From contig NZ_FBWL01000171.1 in assembly GCF_001517425.1 (NCBI RefSeq), forward strand, positions 1 through 64,000: a DNA stretch of 64,000 nt. Reading direction: 5' to 3'. The DNA is from Clostridium sp. C105KSO13 (GTDB lineage: Bacteria > Bacillota > Clostridia > Lachnospirales > Lachnospiraceae). Of this stretch, positions 1-10,288 are shown piece after piece; the first letter of the stretch is position 1; every line of letters begins with the position of its first letter. Both the position numbers and the translations under genes were made by a program. The notes below the pieces were generated by a model. That model was not told where the DNA came from and made no database searches. It worked only from the letters and a program-made list of their open reading frames with translations.

Positions 1-94
1 AGCCAGATTAAAGGTTCAGAGATGAATTATACCATTATGAGCCCGGGTTTGTGGGAAATGTAACATTTCTATAGTTTTGTGAAACATAAAGATA

Positions 95-117
95 GCGGTT
101 CTAAAAGTAAGAACCGC
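95..117. terminator. Stem-loop beyond the 3' end of the CAP-domain gene
   Basis: An 8-bp perfect stem (GCGGTTCT at 95-102 with AGAACCGC at 110-117) and 7-nt loop lie about 65 bp past the stop of the minus-strand CAP gene. There is no clear T-run on the minus strand, so its role as a terminator is only plausible. Confidence 0.4.
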
Positions 118-181
118 CGGAAAATAGATTGAAAATGTCTTAACTAAATGACATTGATCTTATATTTATTTAAAAAATGTT

Positions 182-958
182 TTAGTAAGTAAATTCCTGA
201 GTCCAGTAGTTTGTGCCGGAAGCGTTCTGGTGATATCCCACACCGATTTTGGTGTATTTTGCATTCAGGATATTTGCTCTGTGTCCGTCACTGTTCATCC
301 AACCGGTCATAACTTCCTGTGGAGACTTCTGTCCCCAGGCAATATTCTCACCGCAGCCGTTGAACTTGATACCCTGCTGTGTAAGTGCAGTATCGAAGGA
401 ACTTCCGTTCGGCCGAGTGTGTGAGAAGGATGTCTCAATTTCCTGAGCGCGTACCTGTGCAGCGGTCTGAACAGTTGAATCAGCGGTAACCGGGGAGAGG
501 CCTGCCTTGGCACGTTCCTGGTTTACGAGATCTACAACCTGCTGCACATAATCTGCGTTTTCTACATCGGACGCCGGCTGTTCTGGCTTTTCAGGCTGAC
601 TGGTTTCAGGCTGCTCAGGTGTACCGGGCTGATTGTTGTCTGGCTGATCCGGCGTTTCAGGCTGGGATGCTTCAGGTTGTTCGTGGGCTGCAGGCTGAGT
701 TTCACATGGCTGTGTGTTTTCAGGCAGTTCGGCTGTTAGGTCGGGGATTGTGCAGTCTACTCCGAGTTCCTCCAGCTTTTGCTTCAGCTCCTCTGGGCTG
801 TTGGCAACAATAGTTTTTGCACCGTTTTGACATAGTGTACTGTTGTAAGCTGCGCCGGCTGCCTCTTTAGGTGCTGCCGCATGTACAGCCAGAGGGCTTA
901 AGCCTGCGGTTCCTATTGTAGCTGCAGAGAGTAACAATGTTAATATTTTGCGTTTCAT
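182..958 (-). CDS. Secreted CAP (SCP/PR1-like) domain protein
   Basis: The 258-residue protein is probably exported. It has a basic N-terminus and hydrophobic segment (about residues 4-27) ending in a VHAA signal peptidase site. Residues about 75-133 form a low-complexity spacer of QPE/TPEQP/SQPEKP-type repeats, likely a stalk across or within the wall. Residues about 136-258 match the CAP domain of the bacterial YkwD family, with typical GENIAWG and GHRANIL motifs. The start follows a strong AGGAGG site. Bacterial CAP proteins are often secreted and some are linked to spore coats, but their biochemical role is mostly unknown and no substrate can be assigned. No sortase motif or membrane anchor is seen, so it may be released. 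It diverges from the GH127 gene across a 470-bp gap. Confidence 0.9.
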   Translation of the reverse strand: MKRKILTLLLSAATIGTAGLSPLAVHAAAPKEAAGAAYNSTLCQNGAKTIVANSPEELKQKLEELGVDCTIPDLTAELPENTQPCETQPAAHEQPEASQPETPDQPDNNQPGTPEQPETSQPEKPEQPASDVENADYVQQVVDLVNQERAKAGLSPVTADSTVQTAAQVRAQEIETSFSHTRPNGSSFDTALTQQGIKFNGCGENIAWGQKSPQEVMTGWMNSDGHRANILNAKYTKIGVGYHQNASGTNYWTQEFTY

Positions 959-1430
959 AAATATGTACCTCCTGAAATATTATGATTTTGTTACAAAAAT
1001 GTTACGAGAAGATAATATCATGAAATAAATGCAGAATATACAGGTAATATCTGTCAAATGCGAGACATAAGAATATATGTTATTTATTATGCACCTGTAA
1101 CAAATATAAGATAAAAAGACGTTATACCATGGATAGCTCCATCTCTGTGTTATAGTGTCTTTTTAAATTTCAATAAAATATAAAGCACTGTATCAAAATG
1201 AAAATCGTAAAAAAACACTAACTAATCAAAAAATATTCGGTAGTCAGATTATTAAAAAGTTGTTAGGATAAAAATATGAGATTTTTCCTAATAGCGCTAA
1301 AAATTCAATCTATATGTGGGAGGTGATCAGAAGATAGCAGTATTTATGGATGAGCGCTTATGTAAGGTGAGGTCTTCAGCTACTTTATAAGGCGTATTTT
1401 AACAATTAAGAACGCCGGAAAGGAAGTAAA
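959..1430. other. Intergenic region between divergent surface-protein genes
   Basis: AT-rich 472-bp gap that should hold the promoters of the CAP gene (minus) and the GH127 gene (plus). The only clear structure is the long hairpin at 1113-1164. No ORF with a convincing ribosome binding site was seen. Confidence 0.6.
1113..1164. terminator. Orphan terminator-like hairpin between divergent genes
   Basis: Left arm 1113-1126 (AAAAAGACGTTATA) pairs with 1150-1164, giving about 14 bp including two G-T wobbles. It ends in five T residues on the plus strand and starts with five A residues, so it could work in both directions. It does not follow any annotated plus-strand gene, which is odd. It may insulate the two promoters or be left over from a lost gene. 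Confidence 0.45.
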
Positions 1431-4400
1431 ATGAGAGGAATTAGACATTTACTTAAAAAGGTAATTGCAATGGGCACATTATGTACAATGGCAGTTGTTT
1501 CTGTCCCGCTTCCGACAGTGAAAGCGGCAGAAGAGGAGAATGGAAGATTAGTGCTGCATTATGACTCAGTTCCATTGACGGAACTATTATTAATGACTCA
1601 AGCGGAGAAGGAAAAGCCGGGGTAGTACGTCCTACAGGTTCTCAGGTAGAAACGAAGAAAGTGAATATCTTAGGCCGGGAGTATACGGCATTTGTTTTGC
1701 AGGGAGGACAGCCTGATGCAACACATACTTATGTGGAGATGCCTTCAGGCGTACTAAACGGGTTAGAGGACGTCACGGTCAGCTGTTGGGTTTATATGGA
1801 TGAGGACAATAGCGGGTATCAGAGAATCTGGGAACTTGGGAGCGATACGACATCATACATGTACATGATTGCCAATGGATTCAATGAAGGACATCAGGGA
1901 TATACGTGCGCACTTACAAACAGTGGGTGGGGAAACGAAAGAGGGCCTCAGAGCGGAAAAGGGCTGGAGGCAGGTAAATGGATCTATACAACAATGACCT
2001 TTGATGGTTCAGAGAAACAAATGTCTTTATATGAGGATGGCAGGCTGATAGGGACAGAAAAAACAGATGCAGACCTTTCGGTTTTACAGGGAACTACCAA
2101 CAACTGGCTTGGATATGGAAATTTCAAAAACGATATTATGAACGGTATGATTGCAGACTTTAAAATTTACAATTATGCAATGTCGGCAGATGAAATAGCG
2201 GATGAAATCAGTATCCCGGACGATGAGAGGGTGGCCAGGGATAAAGAAGCACTGGATTTGGGAGATATCAGTGCGGTCACAGGAAACCTGGAGCTTGTAT
2301 CCAAAGGTGCAACAGGGTCTTCAATTTCCTGGGAAAGCAGTGATACGGATGTCATAAAGAATGATGGGACAGTCATAAGACCTGAGGCAGGACGCGGCGA
2401 TACAAAGGTGACTCTGACAGCAACTATCAGCTCTGGGGATGTAAATGATACAAAAGTATTTGAAGTAACAGTAAAACAGCAAATGACAGCAAAGGAAATT
2501 GTAGAGGCAGATATAGCTGCGATTAAACTGGATGGATTGAATGCGGTAACTGATAATCTGAATCTTCCTCAGAAAGGAAATCTTGGTTCGGTGATTACCT
2601 GGACAAGTTCGGATGAAACTATTATTTCATCTGACGGAACTGTGACCAGACCAGGAGGAAAGGCGAAGGAGATAACCCTGACTGCAAAGGCAGTCTATGG
2701 AGAAGAAAGCATTGAAAAAGAATTTAAGGCAACTGTACTTCCGCGGTATGAGAAGAAAGATATTGTGAAGGTTGATCCGGTAGAAGCTGAGACGGCAAAA
2801 GGTGTCCTTCCCAAGCTTCCTTCAACTGTAGGAGTAACCTATGAAAATGATACAACTGGCAGAGAAAAGGCTGTATGGCCTACAGACCTTAAAACAGAAG
2901 ATTTTCAGGAGGGAGTCCAAGAAGTCATAGGAAATATCGTGGATTATGACACAGAGGTTATTGCAAAGGTCACAGTTACAGATAAAGGAATTGCAAATCC
3001 TCAGAAGTCTGCATCAGGATTTGATTTAAGTGATATCAGTCTTGACGGTACTGACACTATTTTTGGGCAGAACATGAACCGTACACTGGAATACCTTAAA
3101 ATTATGAATGAAGACAGGATGTTGTATAATTTTAGAAATGCCTTCGGTCAGGACACAAAAGGCGCACAGCCACTTACTGGATGGGAGGAGCCTACGGGAC
3201 TCTTAAGGGGACATTCTACCGGACATTTCCTTTCTGCACTGGCGCAGGCGTACGCCACTACAGGCAACATGGAATACAAAGACAAGATGGACTATATGAT
3301 TTCAGAACTTAGAAAGCTTCAGGAAATGTCCAAAGGAGAACCACAGGATTTTAAGACGAAGTGCACCTCTGGTGATGCCCCTCAGTCAAAATGGAGCAAT
3401 GACCCCTCCACATGGGGAGAAGGATATATCAGTGCATATTCTCCGGATCAATTTGCACTGCTGGAGCAATATACACCATATGCAACGATCTGGGCTCCAT
3501 ATTATACAATGCATAAACTTCTTGCTGGTTTTATTGACAGTTATAATTATGGTGGCAATGAAGAGGCACTGAAAATGGCAGAAGATCTGGGAACATGGGT
3601 ATATAAGAGACTGAGTGCCTGCACTCCTGAACAGCGTTCCCAGATGTGGAGCATGTATATTGCAGGGGAATACGGCGGAATGAATGAATCACTGGCAAGA
3701 CTCTATGAGATTACAGAAGATGAGATGTATCTGAAGGCAGCCAACATGTTTGATAATACTGACTTTTTTAACGGGCTGGCAAACAATGTGGATACCATTC
3801 AGGGACGACATGCGAACCAGCACATTCCGCAGATTATCGGTGCGATTCATGAATACGCTGCAAGCGGTGATGCAAAATATTACAATATTGCGCAAAACTT
3901 CTGGGAGATGACAATCAGTCGTTATGCTTACTCAATTGGAGGCGTCGGAACCGGGGAACGTTTTAAGGATCCTTATCAGCAGGGAAATAACATACTCGGG
4001 AATGAAGGACGTGGAGAAAACTGTGAAACCTGCGCAGCGTATAATATGTTAAAGCTTACCATGGATTTGTACAATTATAATCCGGATGATGCCTCATATA
4101 TGGATTATTATGAGCGGACAATGATTAACCAAATTGCAGCATCTCAGAGCCATGATACAACAGAACACATGCATAATGGAGTTACTTATATGCTGCCCGT
4201 TGATCCGGGACAGCGAAGAGAATTTGATTCAGACTACGGCGGGTTCACCTGCTGTAACGGAACAGGAATGGAAAACCATGTAAAATATCAGGCAGCGGCA
4301 TATGCACAGTCAGGCAGTAATTTGTATGTGAACTTATATATGCCGACGACTTTGAACTGGGAAGAAAAAGGTATCCAAATTAAACAGGAAACAAAGTTTC

Positions 4401-5401
4401 CTTCTGAGCATTCCAGGTTAATCGTAAATGGTTCTGGAAAATTCACCATGAAGCTTCGCGTTCCCTACTGGGCAACAGCAGGATTCAAGGTCACAGTCAA
4501 TGGCAAAGAAATTTGCAAAACTCCGGAAGTCAGCAGTTATGTTGCAATCAACCGTGCATGGAAAGAAGGAGATGTTGTAGACATTGAGATGCCATATACA
4601 TTGCACCTTGACAAATGTCCTGATAAGGTGGACAAAAGTACCGTGGCGTCCCTGATGTATGGCCCACTGGTTATGGTAGCAAAGGACAACCGGAGCAGCT
4701 ATAAGCCAATGAACTGGTATACCTTGGCATTAAGTGATGAACTTTCCGAATCTGTTCAAATGGTAACAGGAACAGATGAAGAGAAAGTACCGCATTTCAT
4801 ATCAAACGGGATTGACTTTTACCCCATGTATGACGCATACAATTACCGTTACCATGCATATGTAAAAGTAAAAGAAACGGAGGTCGTGGTTAACAAGGAC
4901 ATGTTGAATGACCTGATAGCTTCCGTAACAGGAGAAAATGCACTTGATAGTAAAAATTATCCAGAGAAGCTCTGGAAGGACTTCAGTGAAGCACTGAGCA
5001 ATGCACAGAAACTTGCAGCAAGCCAGGATGCTACACAGAGCGAGATATATGATGCCTATAAGACATTGAAGGCTGCTATCCAGGAACTAAAGGAAAACGA
5101 AAACCCCATTCCAAATAAGCCGGACAACCCGGATAAGCCGAGCAACCCGGATAACCCAAACAACCCGGACAACCCGGATAAGCCGAATACCCCAGACAGT
5201 CCTTCAAAACCAAACAATCCGGGAGATGACAGCATTAATCAGAACAGTACTTTAAAACCTGTAAGTACGGATAAGAATACAAAGACTGTAAAAACAGGCG
5301 ACAGCATGGAGATTGGTGGTCTTTTGGTAGTGTGTACCGCATCAATATTTGTTATAACTTGTTTAATCCTTATTGCGATCAGAAGGAGAAGAAGAGAATA
5401 G
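1431..5401 (+). CDS. GH127 beta-L-arabinofuranosidase, multidomain, wall-anchored, frameshifted
   Basis: Frame-corrected length is about 1323 residues: signal peptide (1-33), LamG-like domain (about 40-260), two atrophied Ig-like domains (about 264-435), a Big_4-like domain (about 440-520), GH127/DUF1680 catalytic region (about 530-1140), FIVAR helices (about 1152-1222), NPDKP repeats (about 1224-1267), a TVKTGD sortase-like motif (about 1285), one membrane helix and an RRRRR tail. The catalytic part has the CETC motif (about 864-868) and a CC pair (about 940) that match the zinc and nucleophile cysteines of HypBA1-type enzymes, which remove beta-L-arabinofuranose from plant glycans. The signal-peptide ORF (1431-1625) and the body (open from 1565) are in different frames. 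The LamG sequence reads through if one base is restored near 1565. As read, the export signal is separated from the enzyme. This is either a real inactivating mutation, phase-type variation or a base-call error. Confidence 0.85.
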
Positions 5402-5424
5402 TCAAAATTAATAAAAAAATCAAC

Positions 5425-5453
5425 TTGAAACTTACCGCCAAATATGATAAAAT
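5425..5453 (+). promoter_or_regulatory. Promoter for rplS
   Basis: TTGAAA (5425-5430), 17-bp spacer, TAAAAT (5448-5453), a good sigma-A match. It leaves a leader of about 110 nt before rplS. Low-GC Gram-positives often have an L19 autoregulatory leader here, and a short pairing (ATGGTCC near 5477 with GGACAT near 5508) can be drawn, but I cannot confirm that family by eye. Confidence 0.6.
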
Positions 5454-5567
5454 ACAACAGTTGTGAAATGAACAAGGATGGTCCTCTGATACAAAATGAA
5501 TTTTACGGACATTTGATGAGTCTGCTTTCAGGTATTAAGAACGTCTAAATATGAAGGAGGTCACACA

Positions 5568-5915
5568 ATGAATGATATTATCAGAAATATTGAGGCAGAA
5601 CAGTTAAAGGAGAATGTGCCTGAATTTAATACGGGAGATACTGTAAAGGTATATGCCAAGATTAAAGAGGGTACACGTGAAAGAATCCAGGTATTTGAAG
5701 GAACAGTTCTGAAAAAACAGGGCGGAAGCACAAGAGCTACTTTTACAGTGCGCAAGAAATCCAGTGGAGTCGGTGTTGAGAAGACATGGCCGCTGCATTC
5801 ACCCAATGTTGAGAGAGTAGAGGTTGTTCGCAGAGGTAAAGTCAGAAGAGCAAAACTGAACTACTTGAGAGGCCGCGTTGGTAAGAGAGCTAAGGTTAAA
5901 GAATTAGTAAAATAG
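5568..5915 (+). CDS. rplS: 50S ribosomal protein L19
   Basis: 115 residues, the normal length for bL19. The protein sits at the 30S-50S interface of the large subunit. The sequence is typical, with the N-terminal [12 protein letters not shown], the [13 protein letters not shown] segment, the [17 protein letters not shown] core and a basic C-terminus ([16 protein letters not shown]). The start follows GAAGGAGG at a good distance. In many Firmicutes rplS ends the rpsP-rimM-trmD operon. Here it has its own promoter-like sequence and terminator and is preceded by an unrelated glycosidase gene, so it is probably monocistronic. Confidence 0.98.
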   Translation: MNDIIRNIEAEQLKENVPEFNTGDTVKVYAKIKEGTRERIQVFEGTVLKKQGGSTRATFTVRKKSSGVGVEKTWPLHSPNVERVEVVRRGKVRRAKLNYLRGRVGKRAKVKELVK

Positions 5916-5926
5916 TAACTGTGAGA

Positions 5927-5958
5927 GGGACAAATACACCATGTATATTGTCCCTTTT
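5927..5958 (+). terminator. Rho-independent terminator of rplS
   Basis: GGGACAA (5927-5933) pairs with TTGTCCC (5948-5954), extended inside by ATACA/TGTAT, followed by TTTT. It lies 12 bp after the rplS stop. Confidence 0.85.
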
Positions 5959-5997
5959 AATATAGTGTGAACTATCATCCGTTTACGAGGAAAAAAG

Positions 5998-6666
5998 ATG
6001 GCAGATTTAAATTTTCGAAAAAAACGCAGAAGACAGACAAAAAGAAAGCAAAGCGTGAAAAAAGAACGAGATCTTAAGTTCAAGACAAGAAAACCGGAAC
6101 TGAAATTTCAGCAAGAAAAGAAAAAAACAGAAAAACAAAATATGGACGTTATTGTAATCTGGACTCTGCAGATTGTGGCTGTCTGTATTATTGCGTTTAT
6201 ACTTGTCTGGCTTTTCGGACAGAGAGTAAGCAATGCAGGAGATTCTATGAAGCCTGCACTGAAAAATGGTGATGTTGTGATGATAAACAGGCTTGTGTAC
6301 AATGCAAGCAGACCGAAACGGGGAGATGTCGTTGCTTTTAAGCCTAACGGAAATGAAAATGTCCATTATTTTATCAAACGGATTGTGGGCCTTCCGGGAG
6401 AGACGATACAGATTAAGGATGGAGACATTTATATTAATGGAAAGACTGCGAAGAAGCATATTTATGCGAAGAATATAAAAGACGCCGGTGTTGCGGCTGA
6501 GCCGCTTACTCTGGACGATGACGAATATTTTGTAATCGGGGACAATCATGCTGGCAGCGATGACAGCCGGATGGCCGATATTGGTAATGTAAAGAGAAGT
6601 GAAATCTATGGAAAAGCCTGGTTTGTTACCAGTTTTGGTTCTGATTTTGGCTTCGTAAAGAGATAA
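5998..6666 (+). CDS. lepB: Signal peptidase I (S26 family), long basic N-terminus
   Basis: 222 residues. Cleaves signal peptides from exported pre-proteins at the outer face of the membrane. The first 48 residues are extremely basic and cytoplasmic (KKRRRQTKRKQ and similar), followed by one membrane helix (about 51-74). The catalytic serine is in GDSMKPAL (Ser83) and the general-base lysine in YFIKRIVGLPGE (Lys127). The C-terminal GDNHAGSDDSR box is also present. It is the first gene of a cluster with rbgA, a second signal peptidase, rnhB and a YraN gene. Gaps are small or overlapping, so they are likely co-transcribed. The basic extension is longer than in the paralogue at 7566. Confidence 0.93.
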   Translation: MADLNFRKKRRRQTKRKQSVKKERDLKFKTRKPELKFQQEKKKTEKQNMDVIVIWTLQIVAVCIIAFILVWLFGQRVSNAGDSMKPALKNGDVVMINRLVYNASRPKRGDVVAFKPNGNENVHYFIKRIVGLPGETIQIKDGDIYINGKTAKKHIYAKNIKDAGVAAEPLTLDDDEYFVIGDNHAGSDDSRMADIGNVKRSEIYGKAWFVTSFGSDFGFVKR

Positions 6667-6680
6667 AGGAGGAACACTAC

Positions 6681-7532
6681 ATGCATTTTCAGTGGTATCC
6701 GGGTCATATGACCAAAGCAAAACGCATGATGCAGGAAAACATAAAACTGGTTGATCTTGTTATTGAACTGGTGGATGCCAGAATTCCAGTGAGCAGCAGA
6801 AATCCGGAGATTGATGATTTAGGGAAGAATAAGGCAAAGATGATTCTGCTGAACAAGTCTGATTTAGCCGAAGATAAATGGAATGATGCCTGGGCAGAGT
6901 ATTTTAAGAAAAAAGGATACTCCGTTGTGAAGGTAAACTCCAAAAAGGGCGGGGGAATCAAGTCTATACAGGGTGTGATTCAGGAAGCCTGCCGGGAGAA
7001 GACTGAAAGAGACCGGAAACGGGGTATTCTGAATCGACCGGTGAGAGCTATGGTCGTGGGAATTCCCAATGTAGGGAAATCAACATTTATTAATGCACTG
7101 GCTGGAAAAGCATGCACAAAGACTGGCAATAAGCCGGGCGTAACCAAGGGAAAACAATGGATCCGTCTGAATAAAAGTGTGGAGCTTCTGGACACCCCGG
7201 GCATACTTTGGCCTAAATTTGAAGATCAGACTGTGGGACTTCGCCTTGCCCTCATTGGCTCTATTAAGGATGAAATTCTCAATGTGGAAGAGCTGTCTAT
7301 GGAACTAATCGGGTTTCTAAAAGAACTCTATCGGGGAATCCTGAAGGACAAGTATCAGATCGAAGAAATGGAAGACAATTTTTCGTGTCTGAAAGAAATT
7401 GCAAGAAGCAGACATTGTCTGGTAAAGGGCAGTGAGCTGGATACAGAGAAGGCTGCCAGGATGCTTCTGGATGATTTCCGAAATGGAAGACTGGGAAAAA
7501 TAACACTTGAATTTCCTTATAATTATGATTAA
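6681..7532 (+). CDS. rbgA: Ribosome biogenesis GTPase YlqF/RbgA
   Basis: 283 residues, normal length. It is a circularly permuted GTPase: the G4 motif NKSD (58-61) comes before the P-loop GIPNVGKS (127-134) and the G3 motif DTPG (171-174). In Bacillus, RbgA acts in late 50S subunit assembly. The N-terminal FQWYPGHMTKA is a family hallmark. The C-terminal part (about 200-283) is the helical domain that contacts rRNA in the known structure. The start follows AAAGGAGG. The gene lies 14 bp after signal peptidase I and 33 bp before the second one, and near rnhB, a common Firmicutes neighbourhood. Confidence 0.96.
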   Translation: MHFQWYPGHMTKAKRMMQENIKLVDLVIELVDARIPVSSRNPEIDDLGKNKAKMILLNKSDLAEDKWNDAWAEYFKKKGYSVVKVNSKKGGGIKSIQGVIQEACREKTERDRKRGILNRPVRAMVVGIPNVGKSTFINALAGKACTKTGNKPGVTKGKQWIRLNKSVELLDTPGILWPKFEDQTVGLRLALIGSIKDEILNVEELSMELIGFLKELYRGILKDKYQIEEMEDNFSCLKEIARSRHCLVKGSELDTEKAARMLLDDFRNGRLGKITLEFPYNYD

Positions 7533-7565
7533 GATATAAAGATACATCAGAAAGAAGGATTTGGC

Positions 7566-8111
7566 ATGAATCAGGAGAAAAGTATTATAAGGGAACTGCT
7601 TGGCTGGATTGTGTATATATTAATCATTATAGGATTAACGTACCTGATTGTTACATTTGTTGGCCAGCGCACGCGTGTCAGCGGATCTTCCATGGAGACT
7701 ACATTGTCGGACGGAGATAATCTGATTGTGGATAAGATATCATACCGGTTCAGAGAACCAAAAAGATTCGAAATTATTGTATTCCCTTATCAATATGAGG
7801 AAAATACATACTATATAAAACGGATTATCGGTATGCCGGGGGAAACTGTACAGGTAAAAGAGGGGAAGGTCTACATCAACGGTCAGGAGCTGGATGAACA
7901 TTATGGCAATGAAGACATGATTGCCCCGGGAATCGCAGAAGAACCGATTATACTGGGGGATGATGAATATTTCGTGCTGGGTGATAACCGGAACCACAGC
8001 GCTGACAGCCGCGATGAGAGCGTAGGAGTACTTCACAGAAAAGATTTGCTGGGAAGAGCCTGGATACGTATCTGGCCTTTTGACGAATGTGGAGTGATCA
8101 AGCATGAATGA
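7566..8111 (+). CDS. lepB: Signal peptidase I, second paralogue
   Basis: 181 residues, close to the usual Gram-positive length. A single N-terminal membrane helix (about 11-32) is followed by the serine box RVSGSSMETTL (Ser42) and the lysine box YYIKRIIGMPGE (Lys85), then GDNRNHSADSRD. It has the same fold as the 5998 gene but lacks that gene's long basic extension. Its last 8 bases overlap the start of rnhB, which suggests translational coupling. Multiple type I signal peptidases are common in Firmicutes and may differ in substrate preference or timing. Confidence 0.95.
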   Translation: MNQEKSIIRELLGWIVYILIIIGLTYLIVTFVGQRTRVSGSSMETTLSDGDNLIVDKISYRFREPKRFEIIVFPYQYEENTYYIKRIIGMPGETVQVKEGKVYINGQELDEHYGNEDMIAPGIAEEPIILGDDEYFVLGDNRNHSADSRDESVGVLHRKDLLGRAWIRIWPFDECGVIKHE

Positions 8112-8883
8112 GAGCGTCAGCCAGATTAAGCAGAAATTTGAACGGGCCGGGAATTGTGAACTTCCGGGTCTGTATGAAAAATATGCCGGGGACAGCCGCC
8201 AAGGGGTCAAAACTCTGATATTGAGGTATAAAAAGCAGGAAAAGAAATTGCTTGAGGAACACCACCGCCTGAAAGAAATGAGAAAATTTGAGATGGAGTA
8301 TGAGCAATATACTTACATCTGTGGTATCGATGAGGTGGGAAGGGGGCCTCTGGCGGGTCCGGTGGTGGCAGGTGCAGTGATTCTCCCCCAAAATTGTGAG
8401 ATACTTTATATTAATGATTCTAAAAAGCTTTCTGCAAAAAGACGGGAAGAGCTTTATGACGTGATTATGGAAAAAGCGATTGCTGTGGGAATCGGTATGG
8501 CCGGCCCCGCCAGGATTGATGAGATAAATATTCTGCAGGCAACTTATGAAGCTATGCGTACTGCTATAGCAAAATTAGACCCGGTGCCCAAGCTGCTGCT
8601 CAATGATGCAGTGACTATACCGGAGGTTACAATTCCTCAGGTACCCATTATTAAAGGGGATACAAAAAGTATTTCCATTGCCGCGGCCAGCATTATAGCC
8701 AAAGTGACAAGGGACAGGTTGATGGAAGAATACGATAAAATATTGCCCGGCTATGGGTTTGCAGATAATAAAGGCTATGGGACAGTATCTCACATTGAGG
8801 CATTAAAGAGATTGGGGCCTGCACCAATCCACAGGGCAAGTTTTATAAAAAACTTTGATATCGCAGTATGTAAAGAAGAGTGA
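8104..8883 (+). CDS. rnhB: Ribonuclease HII
   Basis: 259 residues. Cuts RNA in RNA-DNA hybrids, including single misincorporated ribonucleotides. The conserved CGIDEVGRGPLAGP block (Asp76, Glu77) supplies active-site acids. Later blocks NDSKKLS, SIAAASIIAKVTRD and GYGT also fit. An N-terminal extension of about 70 mostly helical residues precedes the catalytic core, as in Bacillus-type RNase HII. The start overlaps the signal peptidase stop by 8 bp, and the stop overlaps the GTG start of the next gene. Confidence 0.96.
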   Translation: MNESVSQIKQKFERAGNCELPGLYEKYAGDSRQGVKTLILRYKKQEKKLLEEHHRLKEMRKFEMEYEQYTYICGIDEVGRGPLAGPVVAGAVILPQNCEILYINDSKKLSAKRREELYDVIMEKAIAVGIGMAGPARIDEINILQATYEAMRTAIAKLDPVPKLLLNDAVTIPEVTIPQVPIIKGDTKSISIAAASIIAKVTRDRLMEEYDKILPGYGFADNKGYGTVSHIEALKRLGPAPIHRASFIKNFDIAVCKEE

Positions 8884-9239
8884 AGAAACAGAATAAGAAT
8901 AACAGAAAAGTAGGTTCGGATTATGAGCAGGCTGTAGGGTATTTTCTGGAACAACAGGGCTATGTTATTTTGCAGTTCAATTATCGCTGTTGTCTGGGCG
9001 AGATTGATATCATAGCCAGGGACGGGGCTTATCTGGTATTCTGCGAGGTGAAATACAGGCAGGACAAAATGAAAGGCAGTCCATTGGAGGCGGTTGGCGC
9101 AAAAAAGCAAAGAACACTTTACAAATGTGCCTCTTATTATCTGACCGTGAAGGGTATTTCCGACAGCCCCTGCAGATTCGATGTAATCGGAATTGAGGGA
9201 GAGAAGATTATACATATTAAAAATGCGTTTCAGGGGTGA
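8880..9239 (+). CDS. YraN family protein (UPF0102)
   Basis: 119 residues, the usual length. The fold resembles Holliday-junction resolvase/endonuclease proteins. Visible motifs are the N-terminal GSDYEQAVGYFLEQQGYVILQFNYRC and the core GEIDIIARDGAYLVFCEVKYR, which carries the acidic E-x-D...E-x-K pattern of that nuclease superfamily. It starts with GTG inside the rnhB stop (4-bp overlap), so it is probably coupled. rnhB-yraN adjacency is common in bacteria. Function is not firmly established, though the context suggests nucleic-acid maintenance. Confidence 0.9.
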   Translation: MKKQNKNNRKVGSDYEQAVGYFLEQQGYVILQFNYRCCLGEIDIIARDGAYLVFCEVKYRQDKMKGSPLEAVGAKKQRTLYKCASYYLTVKGISDSPCRFDVIGIEGEKIIHIKNAFQG

Positions 9240-9342
9240 ATATCCGTTGTATTTAAAATACAGGGATTGTGAGGCGCGGGTTTTTCCACCCTCTGGGGGG
9301 TGTCAGCGATGATGCACTGTGTAAGGAGAAAGGAAAGAAGAT

Positions 9343-10242
9343 ATGAATACTACTTTGGGTGAAACAGGTATTACATCCGCAGAAGAAGTGGCAGGAGAAG
9401 TGACAAGTGAAGTGAATAGGATAACACAATATTGTCAGGAGCACCTTCCGGATATAATAAGCTTTGGAATCAAAGTGGTGCTGGCTTTTGTATTCTTTTT
9501 TATAGGGCGCCTTATCATCCGTTGGATACAAAAACTTGTCGAGCGATCTTTACAGAGAGGCAAAGCTGATCAAGGTGTGATTCAGTTTATTAGTTCTCTG
9601 CTGAAATTTAGTCTGTATGTGTTATTAGTTTTTATTATTGCAACAAATCTCGGCGTCGAATCGTCGTCTGTTGCGGCTTTAATAGCGTCTGCCGGAGTAG
9701 CTGTAGGCCTGGCACTCCAGGGAAGTCTGGCTAATTTTGCCGGCGGGGTCCTGATACTTTTGATGAAACCGTTTGTGGTGGGTGACTATATTATTGAGGA
9801 TACCCAGAAGAACGAAGGGACAGTGAAGGAAATACAGATATTTTATACAAAATTATCAACTGTAGATAATAAGATTATTGTTATACCTAACGGTACACTT
9901 GCAAATAGCAGTCTGACCAATGTAACAGCACGTCCTGAGAGACAGGTAGATTTGCGGGTGAATATTTCTTACCAGACAGATTTGAAAAAAGCTAAGTCAC
10001 TGCTGGAGGACCTGCTGGCCGGCGATCCCTCTGTTATACAGGATGAAGACAAAACGGTATTTGTTGATTCTCTGGGAGACTATGCTGTCACCCTGGGTCT
10101 TCATGCCTGGGTAAAGACGGAAGATTATTGGAAAACGCATTGCAGATTGCTGGAAGAAATCAAACTGGCATTTGACAAAGAAAACATTCAAATGCCTTAT
10201 GAGCAGCTGGTGCATATGTATCAAGGTACAAAGAAAGAATAA
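9343..10242 (+). CDS. Small-conductance mechanosensitive channel, MscS family
   Basis: 299 residues, close to E. coli MscS. About 45 soluble N-terminal residues precede three membrane helices (about 46-65, 85-105 and 111-140). The third is the glycine/alanine-rich pore helix (GVAVGLALQGSLANFAGGVLIL). The beta-domain (VGDYIIEDTQKNEGTVKEI, IPNGTLANSSLTN) and C-terminal vestibule domain follow. It should open under membrane tension to release solutes during osmotic downshift. The start follows a GAAAGGAAAG site. Confidence 0.93.
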   Translation: MNTTLGETGITSAEEVAGEVTSEVNRITQYCQEHLPDIISFGIKVVLAFVFFFIGRLIIRWIQKLVERSLQRGKADQGVIQFISSLLKFSLYVLLVFIIATNLGVESSSVAALIASAGVAVGLALQGSLANFAGGVLILLMKPFVVGDYIIEDTQKNEGTVKEIQIFYTKLSTVDNKIIVIPNGTLANSSLTNVTARPERQVDLRVNISYQTDLKKAKSLLEDLLAGDPSVIQDEDKTVFVDSLGDYAVTLGLHAWVKTEDYWKTHCRLLEEIKLAFDKENIQMPYEQLVHMYQGTKKE

Positions 10243-10288
10243 AAAATTCATAAGTACACACACTAACTCTGAAAAGGAGTGTGTGAAC

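Noticed and set aside
6007-6720. Long minus-strand ORF opposite signal peptidase I
   Set aside because: It is antisense to an intact, conserved gene and lacks a start context. Typical shadow frame.
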